DNA of 64,000 nucleotides, taken from positions 1 through 64,000 of the forward strand of contig NZ_KB911264.1 of the NCBI RefSeq assembly GCF_000383415.1. Direction: 5' to 3'. The notes beneath the pieces were generated by a model. That model did no database searches. It was not told where the DNA came from and saw nothing but the letters and a program-made list of their open reading frames with translations. Positions within the stretch are counted from its first letter, which is position 1, and each line of letters starts with the position of its first letter. The DNA comes from Hyphomicrobium zavarzinii ATCC 27496 (GTDB lineage Bacteria > Pseudomonadota > Alphaproteobacteria > Rhizobiales > Hyphomicrobiaceae). Both the position numbers and the translations under genes were made by a program. Shown here piece by piece: positions 45,705-54,444 of the stretch.

Positions 45705-45726
45705 GTTATATTTCTCTGAATATAAC
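45705..45726. promoter_or_regulatory. Perfect inverted repeat before TonB receptor gene
   Basis: GTTATATT (45705-45712) and AATATAAC (45719-45726) are exact inverted copies with 6 bases between. Position before a TonB-receptor gene suggests a metal-responsive operator, though it does not spell a Fur, Irr or RirA consensus I know. Confidence 0.55.
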
Positions 45727-45735
45727 TAAAAGGGG

Positions 45736-45760
45736 ACTGGGTCTGGGAGACCCGTGCAGT
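45736..45760 (+). promoter_or_regulatory. Leader hairpin before TonB receptor start
   Basis: GGGTCT (45739-45744), loop GGG, AGACCC (45748-45753), extended by ACTG/CAGT with a bulge. It ends 2 bases before the GGGGGGAG ribosome site and could modulate translation. Confidence 0.45.
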
Positions 45761-45773
45761 TGGGGGGAGTGAA

Positions 45774-48053
45774 ATGCCCAAAAAAGTATTCGCCGCAGTC
45801 ACTGCGGCTGGCCTATGCATTGCAGCATCGTCGGCAATCGCCCAGGAAAGCGCCGTAACCGCTGGTGGTGACGTCACCGCCGACGAGGCCACGCCGCTGC
45901 CGCCGATCGTCGTGCAATCGCCGAAGGAGCCGATTGCGAGCCGCCGCACCGGCAAAAAGCAGACCTCATCGGGAGCAGGCGCAGCCACCGCACAATCGGA
46001 AGGCGAAGGCGGAGGAAGCTTCGGAGGCGCGCAAGGCCCGGCCATTGGCGTGTTCACGCTCGGTCAGCTGGACCTCATCGGCGGCTCCACCATCACCAAT
46101 GAGGCGATGTGGAGCTTCAACAAGCAATCCCTCGATCAGGCGGTCGAGATGGCGCCCGGCGTCGTCGCGCATACGGCCGGAGGCAGAAGAAACGAGCGTG
46201 ACATCTACGTTCGCGGCTTCGATCGCTATCGCGTCCCGCTTTCTATCGACGGCGTGCGCATCTATCTGCCGGCCGACAATCGCCTCGACATGGCGCGCTT
46301 CCTGACGCCGGATCTCTCCGAGATCCAGATCCAAAAAGGCTACGTCTCCGTGCTGAACGGACCCGGGGGCATGGGCGGCGCAATCAACCTCGTCTCGCGC
46401 AAGCCCACCAAGGAGCTGGAGGTGGAAGCCCGCTCTGGCCTCGTGATGAACGGCGACGTCAGCGACATGAACCAGTGGAGCAGCTACGCCTACGCCGGAA
46501 CACGTCAGAAGGGCTATTACGCTCAGATCAGCGGCACCATTGTCGATCAGGATTCGTTCAATCTGTCCGACGACTTCAGGCCGACACAACCGGGCTCGCC
46601 AGGTTACGATCCGTTGTTCCCCTACGAGGACGGCGGCGCGCGTGACGGATCCGACTTCCGCGACTGGAAGATCAATGCCAAGGCCGGCATCACGCCGAAT
46701 GCCACGGACGAATACAGCGTGAACTATACGACCCAGAGCGGAGAGAAGAACGCCCCGCTCCATGTCGCCAAAGAGAAATTGCAGACGCAGCGTTATTGGA
46801 CCTGGCCCTACTGGGACATCACGAGCCTCTCATGGCTCTCGAAGACGCAGATCGGCGAAAGCTCCTATTTCAAGAGCAACGCCTACTACAACACCTTCGA
46901 AAATCGCCTGAGCTCCTTCAACGCGCCGACGGCGGTCATTCCGCCCTACTCGACGCAGCTCGCCAACTACACCTTCAACAGCGACTACGAGGATTATGCC
47001 TACGGCGGCTTCCTCGAGTTCGGCACGGAGCTCCTTCCCTACAACACCACGAAGGCGGCTATTCACTATCGCCGTGACAATCATTCCGAGCGAAACTTCG
47101 CGCGCCCGGACAGCGCAACGGCCTACGTCGAGCCCTGGCAGCACAACGTCGAGGATACGTGGTCGTTCGCTCTCGAGAACACGCTCCATGCCAGCAAGCG
47201 CCTCGATATCATCGCGGGCATCAGCTACGACTATCAGGACGTGAAGGAAGCCGAGGATTACGTAGCCGGCGCGAACCCGCCGTTGACCGGGACCATCCGC
47301 CAGAACGACGTCACCACTGCGGACGCCTGGAACTGGCAGGGTGGCGCGATCTACAGTTACTCCGAGGACGGCAAGGTGCACGCCACGGTCTCGAGCCGCA
47401 CCCGCTTTGCCACCGTCTTCGAGCGCTACAGCACGCGTTTCGGGTATGCCACGCCCAATCCGGATCTCGCCCCCGAGCGCTCGACCAACTACGAGCTCGG
47501 CGTATCGGACACGCTCTTCAATCAGGCACGCGTCTCGGCTGCAATCTTCTATTCCGATTTGAAAGACGCGATTCAATCCGCCTACATCATCAATGGCGGC
47601 AACGTAACGAGCCAGAACCAGAACGTTGACGGCACGCACTACGGCGCCGAAATCTCAGTCGACTGGGATCTCGCGCCCGGCCTCCGTGTCGGCGGCAACT
47701 ACGCCTACCTCGAGCGGGACTACGACTACATCACGCCCGGCACCAAGCCGGAGGGAACACCTCGCCACGAAGGCTTCCTGTACCTCGCCTGGACCGCGTT
47801 GCCGAACCTGACCATCACGCCGAGCCTTGCCCTCGCAAGCGATCGCAACAGCATCGTGACGAGCGGCACCACGCGCACCTACATCGAGACAGGCGCCTAC
47901 GCCCTGCTCAACGTGCAGGCCGAATACAAGTTCAGCGAGAACTTCTCCGCCGCGATTGGCGGCACGAATCTCACGGACGAGAACTACGAGCTCGTGGAAG
48001 GTTTCCCCGAAGCGGGCCGCCAGTTCTTCGCCAACGCGAGGGTGAAGTTCTAG
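45774..48053 (+). CDS. TonB-dependent outer membrane receptor
   Basis: 759 residues; imports a scarce ligand such as a metal chelate across the outer membrane using TonB energy. Signal peptide about 1-23 (FAAVTAAGLCIAASSAIAQ), then a Ser/Gly-rich N-terminal linker (about 24-95). Plug domain about 105-225 (SLDQAVEMAPGVVAHTAGGRRNERDIYVRGF; LSEIQIQKGYVSVLNGPGGMGGAINLVSRK), then a 22-strand type barrel ending in a C-terminal aromatic (FFANARVKF). The siderophore-receptor style plug supports an iron-chelate ligand, but substrate is not fixed. GGGGGGAG precedes ATG 45774. Confidence 0.92.
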   Translation: MPKKVFAAVTAAGLCIAASSAIAQESAVTAGGDVTADEATPLPPIVVQSPKEPIASRRTGKKQTSSGAGAATAQSEGEGGGSFGGAQGPAIGVFTLGQLDLIGGSTITNEAMWSFNKQSLDQAVEMAPGVVAHTAGGRRNERDIYVRGFDRYRVPLSIDGVRIYLPADNRLDMARFLTPDLSEIQIQKGYVSVLNGPGGMGGAINLVSRKPTKELEVEARSGLVMNGDVSDMNQWSSYAYAGTRQKGYYAQISGTIVDQDSFNLSDDFRPTQPGSPGYDPLFPYEDGGARDGSDFRDWKINAKAGITPNATDEYSVNYTTQSGEKNAPLHVAKEKLQTQRYWTWPYWDITSLSWLSKTQIGESSYFKSNAYYNTFENRLSSFNAPTAVIPPYSTQLANYTFNSDYEDYAYGGFLEFGTELLPYNTTKAAIHYRRDNHSERNFARPDSATAYVEPWQHNVEDTWSFALENTLHASKRLDIIAGISYDYQDVKEAEDYVAGANPPLTGTIRQNDVTTADAWNWQGGAIYSYSEDGKVHATVSSRTRFATVFERYSTRFGYATPNPDLAPERSTNYELGVSDTLFNQARVSAAIFYSDLKDAIQSAYIINGGNVTSQNQNVDGTHYGAEISVDWDLAPGLRVGGNYAYLERDYDYITPGTKPEGTPRHEGFLYLAWTALPNLTITPSLALASDRNSIVTSGTTRTYIETGAYALLNVQAEYKFSENFSAAIGGTNLTDENYELVEGFPEAGRQFFANARVKF

Positions 48054-48179
48054 ATAACGACGGCTTCGGGCTGCTCCCGCGAACGAGTGGCCCGAAGTTT
48101 GATCCAAGGCCATCCCCAATCCAGTCCGCGAGTGCTATATACGTGAAAATATCGCGCCAGGAGGATAAGGAACACGGCC

Positions 48180-48386
48180 ATGAAGATCAGCGCACGCAAC
48201 GTGCTCAAAGGCAAAATTGTCGACATCAAGAAAGGCGCGACCACGGCGCATGTGAGGATCGATCTCGGGGGCAGCGTCATCACGGCCTCGATCACCAATG
48301 AAGCCGTGGACGAGTTGAAACTGGCCCCGGGCATGACGGCGTCCGCCGTCGTCAAAGCCTCCGATGTGATGGTCGCGGTGGAATGA
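48180..48386 (+). CDS. Molbindin, Mop-domain molybdate-binding protein
   Basis: 68 residues, one complete Mop (TOBE-like) domain: SARNVLKGKIVDIKKGATTAHVRIDLGG... ITASITNEAVDELKLAPGMTASAVVKASDVMVAVE. Such small proteins assemble as hexamers that store molybdate in the cytoplasm. AGGAGGATAAGG lies upstream. The secreted-protein gene starts 1 base after its stop, so they are an operon. A molybdate store fits the molybdenum hydroxylase genes at the right end of the window. Confidence 0.92.
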   Translation: MKISARNVLKGKIVDIKKGATTAHVRIDLGGSVITASITNEAVDELKLAPGMTASAVVKASDVMVAVE

Positions 48387-48387
48387 G

Positions 48388-48915
48388 ATGCGTAAACTTC
48401 TGATCCTGCTTTCCGGTTGCAGCGCTCTGCTGGCCGCTCCCCTTCCCGCCCTCGCCGCACCAGGAACCGGCTGCGACGGCTTCCTCTGGCCTCTCACCAA
48501 GGAGCTGGCCTGGATGAAGGGGGGCAGCGAGAAAGTCGCCTCCGGCGCGACATTGCCTGCCCCGCCCGCGGACAAGGCGATCGAGGTCGCCTTGCAGCCG
48601 GCATCCAAGGTGCCTTTCGCCGTGAATCCCACAAGCACGCCGAAGCCCGAGGATGCAGAAGCCTTCGGCGGCATCGTGAGCTTCGACAAGCTCCCCGAAG
48701 CTGGCCATTATCAGATCACGTTGTCGGGCCATGGATGGATCGACGTCGTGCAGAACGGAAAGCCCCTCGAAGCAACGGCGCACACCGGCGCAATCGAATG
48801 CGAATGGATCCGCAAGAGCGTTCGTTTCGAGATCGGCTCGGGTCCGTTTTCCGTCCAGGTGCACGGGCTCCACAAGGACACCGTCAGGTTCACCCTCACG
48901 CCCGCCGCCGATTGA
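48388..48915 (+). CDS. Secreted hypothetical protein after molbindin
   Basis: 175 residues. Signal peptide about 1-23 (LLILLSGCSALLAAPLPALAA). The mature part opens with GCDGFLWPLTKELAWM and ends in strand-rich sequence (FGGIVSFDKLPEAGHYQITLSGHGWIDVVQNGK; FEIGSGPFSVQVHGLHKDTVRFTL). Two conserved-looking cysteines (C29 and the one in IECEWI). I do not recognise a family with known function. Its ATG lies 1 base after the molbindin stop, indicating shared expression. Confidence 0.8.
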   Translation: MRKLLILLSGCSALLAAPLPALAAPGTGCDGFLWPLTKELAWMKGGSEKVASGATLPAPPADKAIEVALQPASKVPFAVNPTSTPKPEDAEAFGGIVSFDKLPEAGHYQITLSGHGWIDVVQNGKPLEATAHTGAIECEWIRKSVRFEIGSGPFSVQVHGLHKDTVRFTLTPAAD

Positions 48916-49377
48916 CCGACAGCGGATGGTTCTGGAGCTGTTGCGGCCCTGCTCCCGCTGCAACCGGGAATACGCAACAGCTCGCCATTAGCTTGGAAAT
49001 CACGGTTAAATTGCGATAAACTTGTCACGCTTGGAGCGGACTCGCCGCAGGCCGCGGACGCTGCCTGTACTTCAGGCAACATATCGCTTGACCGCGGACG
49101 CAGGCCCGGCGGAAAGAAGCACCGTAACAACGGCAAAATAGTCCGGACGCGATGTCGGGCGCGCATCTTCTCGCACGTCCTTGAGCTGAGCGTTCCTGAA
49201 ACCCCGCCGCGAAGCCTTCGCAATGCCATTCTGCGCAGGGACAATCGGCGGGAAACTGTTTCACAGATGAAATTTAGGAAGCTCGGATACGGGGAGCGTC
49301 CTGGCATTCCTTCGACACTGCAAGACGTACACACCCCGCATTCTGCTTGATGACGTACAGAATTGCCCGAGGACAGC
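48916..49377. other. Gene-free stretch before the RND operon
   Basis: About 460 bases without a supported gene. GAGCTGTTGCG (48935-48945) and CGCAACAGCTC (48973-48983) form a perfect 11-base inverted repeat with a 27-base loop just after the previous gene. The rest should hold the RND operon promoter; minus-strand frames here are arginine-rich shadows. Confidence 0.5.
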
Positions 49378-50493
49378 ATGCTTAGGCATATCATGGCCTG
49401 GACGGTCGTGATCCTCGCCGTCGCCGGAATTGCCGGCGGGTTGGGGTTCTACAAATACAGCGAGATCAAGACCGCTATCGCCGCCGGCGAGGCGACGCCG
49501 GAGCCCGTGGAATCGGTACTCTCGACCCGCTCGCGCGAAGGCCAGTGGTCTGCCGTGACGCGCGCCATCGGCACTGTCGTTGCTCTGCGTCAGCTCGAAG
49601 TGAAGAACGAGATCGCAGGCGCGATCTCGGAGATCGGCTTCACGTCCGGCGCCATCGTCGAGAAGGGCGACCTTCTTGTCCAGTTCGACACCCGCCAGGA
49701 GCAGGCCGCCCTCGCCGCGGCGGAAGCGGATGCCCGCCTCGCCAAGCTCACGCTCGATCGCCGGGAGAGCCTGCGCGGCAGCGCCGCTTTCTCCGCGCAG
49801 GAATTGGATCGCTCGCGCGAGGAGTTCAACGCCGCGACGGCGCGCGCCCGCAATCTCGAGGTGATCGTCGACAAGAAGCGTATCACCGCGCCATTCCGCG
49901 CACGCGTCGGCATCACCAACTGGCAGCCCGGCGCTTATCTCGATGCAGGCACGCTGATCGTCACCCTCCAGGGCACGGCGGCGGACGCTTACGTGGACTT
50001 CTCGCTACCCCAGGACAGCGCCGTGGCCATACGTCCGGGAACCGTCGTGACGCTCTCCGGCCCCGCCGTTCCGGGTGGAGAGACCACGGCAAAGATCATC
50101 GCAGAGGACAACAGCGCCGACGGCTCCAACCGCTCGATCCGCTTCCGCGCGGCCGCAGCGGGCTTCGGCGAGAAGCTCCGCCCCGGCACCTTCGTCGATG
50201 TGATCGTGAGAACGTCCGAGCCGCGCACCGCCGTCATGGTGCCGCTCGCTTCCGTCCGCCGCTCGCCGAACGGCCAGCACGTCTTCGTTCTCGTCGAGGA
50301 GAACGGCAAGCTGCGCGCCCGCCAGCGCACCGTGCAGACGGGCGCCGTCCAGGGCGACGACATCGCGATCGAAAAAGGCTTAGCCGCAGGCGAGCTGATC
50401 GCCGCCTCGGGATCGTTCAAGCTGCGTGAAGGCCTCCTGGTCGATGCCGGAATGCCGGCCCCCGCTCCCTCGACGGACGTCGGCGTCAACTGA
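49378..50493 (+). CDS. RND efflux periplasmic adaptor (membrane fusion protein)
   Basis: 371 residues from ATG 49378, with GAGGA just upstream. One N-terminal membrane anchor (about 5-25; MAWTVVILAVAGIAGGLGFY), no lipobox cysteine. HlyD-type order: lipoyl half-motif (VKNEIAGAISEIGFTSGAIVEKGDLLVQFD), coiled-coil hairpin (about 105-155), second lipoyl half (KKRITAPFRARVGITNWQPGAYL), beta-barrel and membrane-proximal domain (MVPLASVRRSPNGQHVFVLVEENGKLR). It couples the inner-membrane pump to an outer-membrane channel; none is encoded here. 12 bases before the pump gene. Confidence 0.93.
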   Translation: MLRHIMAWTVVILAVAGIAGGLGFYKYSEIKTAIAAGEATPEPVESVLSTRSREGQWSAVTRAIGTVVALRQLEVKNEIAGAISEIGFTSGAIVEKGDLLVQFDTRQEQAALAAAEADARLAKLTLDRRESLRGSAAFSAQELDRSREEFNAATARARNLEVIVDKKRITAPFRARVGITNWQPGAYLDAGTLIVTLQGTAADAYVDFSLPQDSAVAIRPGTVVTLSGPAVPGGETTAKIIAEDNSADGSNRSIRFRAAAAGFGEKLRPGTFVDVIVRTSEPRTAVMVPLASVRRSPNGQHVFVLVEENGKLRARQRTVQTGAVQGDDIAIEKGLAAGELIAASGSFKLREGLLVDAGMPAPAPSTDVGVN

Positions 50494-50505
50494 GGAAGCG
50501 AGCCC

Positions 50506-53500
50506 ATGCGCGCCATCGAAATCTTTGTCCGGCGCCCTGTCATCGCCATCGTCGTCAATCTGGCGCTGGTGCTGATCGGCATCAGAGCCGCGACACAGCT
50601 TCCGATCCAGCAGTATCCGCGCATTGAAAGCTCGTCGATCCTCATCACCACCGTCTATATCGGCGCATCTGCCGAGAGCATTCGCGGCTTCGTCACCACG
50701 CCGATCGAGCGCGCGGTCTCCTCGATCACGGGCATCGACTACGTGGAATCCTCGAGTGTCGCGGGCGTCAGCACCGTCACCGCGCGCCTGAAGCTCAACC
50801 ACCCGAGCACGGTGGCCCTGACGGAGGTCGGCAACCGGCTCGACCAGATCCGCAGCGAGTTGCCCGCCGAGGTCGAAAGCCCGGTCGTCGAGGTGCAGCG
50901 CGCCGACCGGCCTTACGCCACCTTCTATGTCAGCGTCACCTCCGAGAGCATGACGCCGCCGGAAATCACCGACTATCTCTCGCGCAACATCCAGCCGCGC
51001 CTCAGCACCATTCCGGACGTGCAGCGCGTGGGCCTGGAAGGCGCCCGCCCACAGGCCATGCGCATCTGGCTCGACGCGGATCGGCTGGCCGCCTTCGGCA
51101 TCGGCGCGAGCGAGGTGGAAGCAGCACTTCTGCGCAACAACTTCCTCGCCGCCGTGGGCCGAACGAAAGGAAGCCAGGTCCAGGTCGACCTCCTCGCCAA
51201 CACCGATCTCAAGAGCGTTGCCGAGTTCGAGCAGCTCATCGTCCGCGAGGACAAGAAGCACATCATCCGGATCGCGGACATTGGCCGCGTAGAGCTCGGC
51301 TCCGAGGAGGAGACGGCGAACGTTCGCGACAACGGCAAGGACGCGGTCTACCTCTCCGTCTGGCCGCTGCCGGGCGCGAACGAGATCAGCGTGGCCTACG
51401 CCCTTCGCGCCGCGCTCGACACCATCCGGCCCGACTTGCCGCCCGGAACCGACATCGCGCTTGCCTATGACGGCACGGTCTACATGGAGAACTCGCTGAA
51501 GGAGATCGGCAAGACCTTCACCGAGACCGTGCTCATCGTCGGCCTGATCGTGTTCCTGTTCCTGGGCTCCGCGCGCAGTGCCCTTGTGCCCCTCGTCACG
51601 ATCCCGATCTCGCTCATCGGCGCCATGGCCGCGATGATGGCCATGGGCTTCTCGCTCAATCTTCTCACGCTCCTCGCCATCGTGCTCTCGGTCGGCATCG
51701 TGGTCGACGACGCCATCGTCGTGGTCGAGAACGTCTCACGCCACATGCAGAACGGCATGGGCCGTATTCAGGCAGCCCTGGTCAGCACGCGGCAACTGTT
51801 CACGCCCATCATCGCCATGACCATCACGCTGGCGGCGGTCTACGCGCCGATCGGCTTCCTCTCTGGCCTGACCGGCGTGCTCTTCAAGGAATTCGCCTTC
51901 ACGCTGGCCATCGCCGTCATCGTTTCCGGCTTCGTCGCCATCACGCTCTCGCCCATCATGAGCGCCTACACGGCGGCCGAGGGCGGGCACGAAGGCCGCT
52001 ACGCGCGCTTCGTCGGCCGGATGCTCGACCGCCTCGCGAACGGCTATGGCCGCTGCCTCGATGTCGTCTTGAACCTGCGCGGCCAAGTGCTCGCGTTCGG
52101 CGCATTCATCTGCCTGCTCGCCGTGCCCCTCTATCACTTCTCCTCGCAGGAGCTGGCGCCCGTCGAGGACGAAGGCTTCATTCTGCTGATCGTCAACTCA
52201 GCGCCCGACGCTTCGCTCGCCTACACCGCGGGCCACATGGACCAGGTCCTGAAGATCGGCAAGGACCTGCCCGAATACGACGGCATGTTCGAGATCGTCT
52301 TCCCCTCGAACGGCTTCGGCGGCTTCATGCTGAAGAACTGGCACGAGCGCGCGCGCACCGCCAAGGAGATCCAGCCCCAGGTTTACGGCGCCGTTTCGAA
52401 GATCAAGGAGCTGCAGATCTTCCCCGTGCTGCCGCCCGCATTGCCCGGCGCCGGAAACTACGACGTCGAGCTGGTGCTCAAGGGACCCGGCACGCCGGAG
52501 CAGATGGCCGACTATGCCGCCAAGCTCGTCGGCGCCGCGTTTGCCAGCGGACAGTTCATGTTCGCCGATACCGATCTCAAGATCGATCTTCCGCAAGTGC
52601 TCGTGACTGTGCATCGCGAGCGCGTGGCCGACCTCGGGCTCGATCTCGCGGATGTCGGCCGCCAGCTCGGCATCCTGATCTCGGGCAACTACGTCAACCG
52701 CTTCACGCGCGAAGGCCGTGCCTACAAGGTCATCCCGCAAGTCAACCTGAGTGCCCGCGCCGTGGCCGAGCGCCTGCTCGACTACAAGATCCGCACCCGC
52801 GACGGAAAGCAGATCCCCGTCTCCGCCGTCGCGAGCCTCGAGACGAAGACGGCGCCGCGCACTCTCGCCCGCTTCCAGCAAGCCGACAGCTTCCGGGTTT
52901 ACGGCGGCGTGGTGCCGGGCGTCACCAAGGCGGCCGCCCTCGAAACTTTGGAGAAGGCCGCGCGCTCCATCCTGCCTCCCGAGTACACGATCGACTACGC
53001 CGGTGAATCCCGCCAGATCCGCCAGGAAGGCGCCACCCTCGCCGGCACGCTCGGCTTCGCGATCCTGCTCATCTATCTGGTGCTCGTCGCTCAGTTCGGA
53101 AGCTTCCGCGATCCGCTCGTGGTGCTGCTGGGCTCTGTCCCGCTGGCGCTGTCCGCCGCACTCGTCTTCACCTTCCTCGGCTACACCACCATTAACATCT
53201 ACAGCCAGATCGGCCTGATCACCCTCGTCGGCCTCATCGCCAAGAACGGCATTCTGATCGTCGCGTTTGCCAACGAGTTGCAGAAGCAGGGCCTCAACAA
53301 GCTGGCCGCCATACGGGAAGGCGCGAAGACACGCCTGCGTCCCATTCTCATGACCACGGCCGCCACCGTGTTCGGCCATCTGCCGCTCGTCTTCGTCACG
53401 GGCGCGGGCGCGGAAGCGCGCAACAGCATCGGCATCATGCTGGTGTCCGGCATGGCCATCGGCACCCTGTTTACCCTCTTCATCCTACCGGTCATCTATC

Positions 53501-53580
53501 TGGTGGTCGCCGCCGAGCACAAGCCAGAGGAGAACGAAATAGAGACGCCGCCGCTCACGGGCCGGGAGCTGCCGGCCTGA
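50506..53580 (+). CDS. HAE1-family RND efflux pump
   Basis: 1024 residues; proton-driven inner-membrane trimer of the AcrB/MexB type. Twelve helices are expected: TM1 near 11-29, TM2-6 near 335-500, TM7 near 525-545, TM8-12 near 855-1010. TM4 carries the proton-relay Asp pair in SVGIVVDDAIVVVENVSRHMQNG (about 400). Two large periplasmic loops and the second-half repeat (FLVLVAQF... LITLVGLIAKNGILIV) are in place. Substrate not readable. Paired with the adaptor gene and followed by a two-component system. Confidence 0.95.
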   Translation: MRAIEIFVRRPVIAIVVNLALVLIGIRAATQLPIQQYPRIESSSILITTVYIGASAESIRGFVTTPIERAVSSITGIDYVESSSVAGVSTVTARLKLNHPSTVALTEVGNRLDQIRSELPAEVESPVVEVQRADRPYATFYVSVTSESMTPPEITDYLSRNIQPRLSTIPDVQRVGLEGARPQAMRIWLDADRLAAFGIGASEVEAALLRNNFLAAVGRTKGSQVQVDLLANTDLKSVAEFEQLIVREDKKHIIRIADIGRVELGSEEETANVRDNGKDAVYLSVWPLPGANEISVAYALRAALDTIRPDLPPGTDIALAYDGTVYMENSLKEIGKTFTETVLIVGLIVFLFLGSARSALVPLVTIPISLIGAMAAMMAMGFSLNLLTLLAIVLSVGIVVDDAIVVVENVSRHMQNGMGRIQAALVSTRQLFTPIIAMTITLAAVYAPIGFLSGLTGVLFKEFAFTLAIAVIVSGFVAITLSPIMSAYTAAEGGHEGRYARFVGRMLDRLANGYGRCLDVVLNLRGQVLAFGAFICLLAVPLYHFSSQELAPVEDEGFILLIVNSAPDASLAYTAGHMDQVLKIGKDLPEYDGMFEIVFPSNGFGGFMLKNWHERARTAKEIQPQVYGAVSKIKELQIFPVLPPALPGAGNYDVELVLKGPGTPEQMADYAAKLVGAAFASGQFMFADTDLKIDLPQVLVTVHRERVADLGLDLADVGRQLGILISGNYVNRFTREGRAYKVIPQVNLSARAVAERLLDYKIRTRDGKQIPVSAVASLETKTAPRTLARFQQADSFRVYGGVVPGVTKAAALETLEKAARSILPPEYTIDYAGESRQIRQEGATLAGTLGFAILLIYLVLVAQFGSFRDPLVVLLGSVPLALSAALVFTFLGYTTINIYSQIGLITLVGLIAKNGILIVAFANELQKQGLNKLAAIREGAKTRLRPILMTTAATVFGHLPLVFVTGAGAEARNSIGIMLVSGMAIGTLFTLFILPVIYLVVAAEHKPEENEIETPPLTGRELPA

Positions 53581-53617
53581 TCAGGGCTGCAAAAAAGAGA
53601 GCCTGACCAGGAGCCAT

Positions 53618-53644
53618 CTTACGAAACTGTAAGGAGCCCGTAAG
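53618..53644. promoter_or_regulatory. OmpR-type repeat box before response regulator
   Basis: GTAAG occurs at 53629-53633 and 53640-53644, exactly 11 bases apart, and CTTAC at 53618-53622 forms an inverted partner. Read on the minus strand this is CTTACG-N5-CTTAC, the same box as at 55858-55884. Likely binding site of the adjacent response regulator. Confidence 0.55.
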
Positions 53645-53753
53645 AGGCAGAACAGGTCCGGCACCTATACTGAAGGTTACGACTCGTCAGCCCTCACCGG
53701 ATCGACCGGGCTCCCTCCGACCACCGGCGAGGTCATCGCACAGGATGCCTGCC

Positions 53754-54431
53754 ATGCGCGTGCTCCTCATTGAGGACGACCCCGACACCGCCGCCTACGT
53801 GGTCAAAGGTCTGGAGGAAGAAGGCCACATCATCGATCACGCGCCGGACGGCCGCGACGGCATCTCCCTCGCCATGGGCGAAGACTACGATGTCCTGATC
53901 GTCGATCGCATGCTGCCGGGCCTCGAAGGCCTCGCCCTCGTCAAAACCGTCCGGGCCGCCGGCCGGCGGGTTCCCATCATCTTCCTCACGGCGCTTGGCG
54001 GCGTGGACGACCGCGTCGACGGACTGGATGCCGGCGGCGACGACTATCTCGTGAAGCCCTTCGCCTTTTCGGAGCTTCTGGCCCGCCTCAATGCGCTCGC
54101 ACGGCGCCCGCACCTCAAGGGAGAGGAAACCCGCCTCAAGGTCGGCGACCTCGCGCTCGATCTCATCAGCCGCAAGGTCTATCGCGGTACCACCGAGATC
54201 GATCTCCAGCCGCGCGAATTCCGCCTGCTCGAGGTGTTGATGCGCAACAAGGGTCGGGTGGTCACCCGCACCATGCTGCTCGAGCGTGTCTGGTGCTTCC
54301 ACTTCGATCCCAAGACGAGCGTCGTCGAGACACACATTTCCCGCCTCCGCTCCAAGATCGATAAACCCTTCGACAGCGAGCTCATTCACACCATCCGCGG
54401 CAGCGGCTACAGTCTGCACGAAGGCCCATGA
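53754..54431 (+). CDS. OmpR-family response regulator
   Basis: 225 residues from ATG 53754 (AGGA 8 nt upstream); in-frame ATG 53745 adds MPA. Receiver domain about 1-115 with acidic pocket E7-D8-D9, phospho-acceptor D51 (LIVDRML) and K in DDYLVKPF. The C-terminal OmpR/PhoB winged helix (about 128-222; DLQPREFRLLEVLMRNKGRVVTRTMLLERVW, SVVETHISRLRSKI) binds tandem direct repeats with a helical-turn spacing, matching the repeats upstream. Its kinase follows after 13 bases. Confidence 0.95.
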   Translation: MRVLLIEDDPDTAAYVVKGLEEEGHIIDHAPDGRDGISLAMGEDYDVLIVDRMLPGLEGLALVKTVRAAGRRVPIIFLTALGGVDDRVDGLDAGGDDYLVKPFAFSELLARLNALARRPHLKGEETRLKVGDLALDLISRKVYRGTTEIDLQPREFRLLEVLMRNKGRVVTRTMLLERVWCFHFDPKTSVVETHISRLRSKIDKPFDSELIHTIRGSGYSLHEGP

Positions 54432-54444
54432 CAGGGATGACATC

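Noticed and set aside
48711-49394. 227-residue minus-strand ORF spanning the gene-free region
   Set aside because: Overlaps a supported secreted-protein gene, no ribosome site, Arg/Ser-rich without domain.
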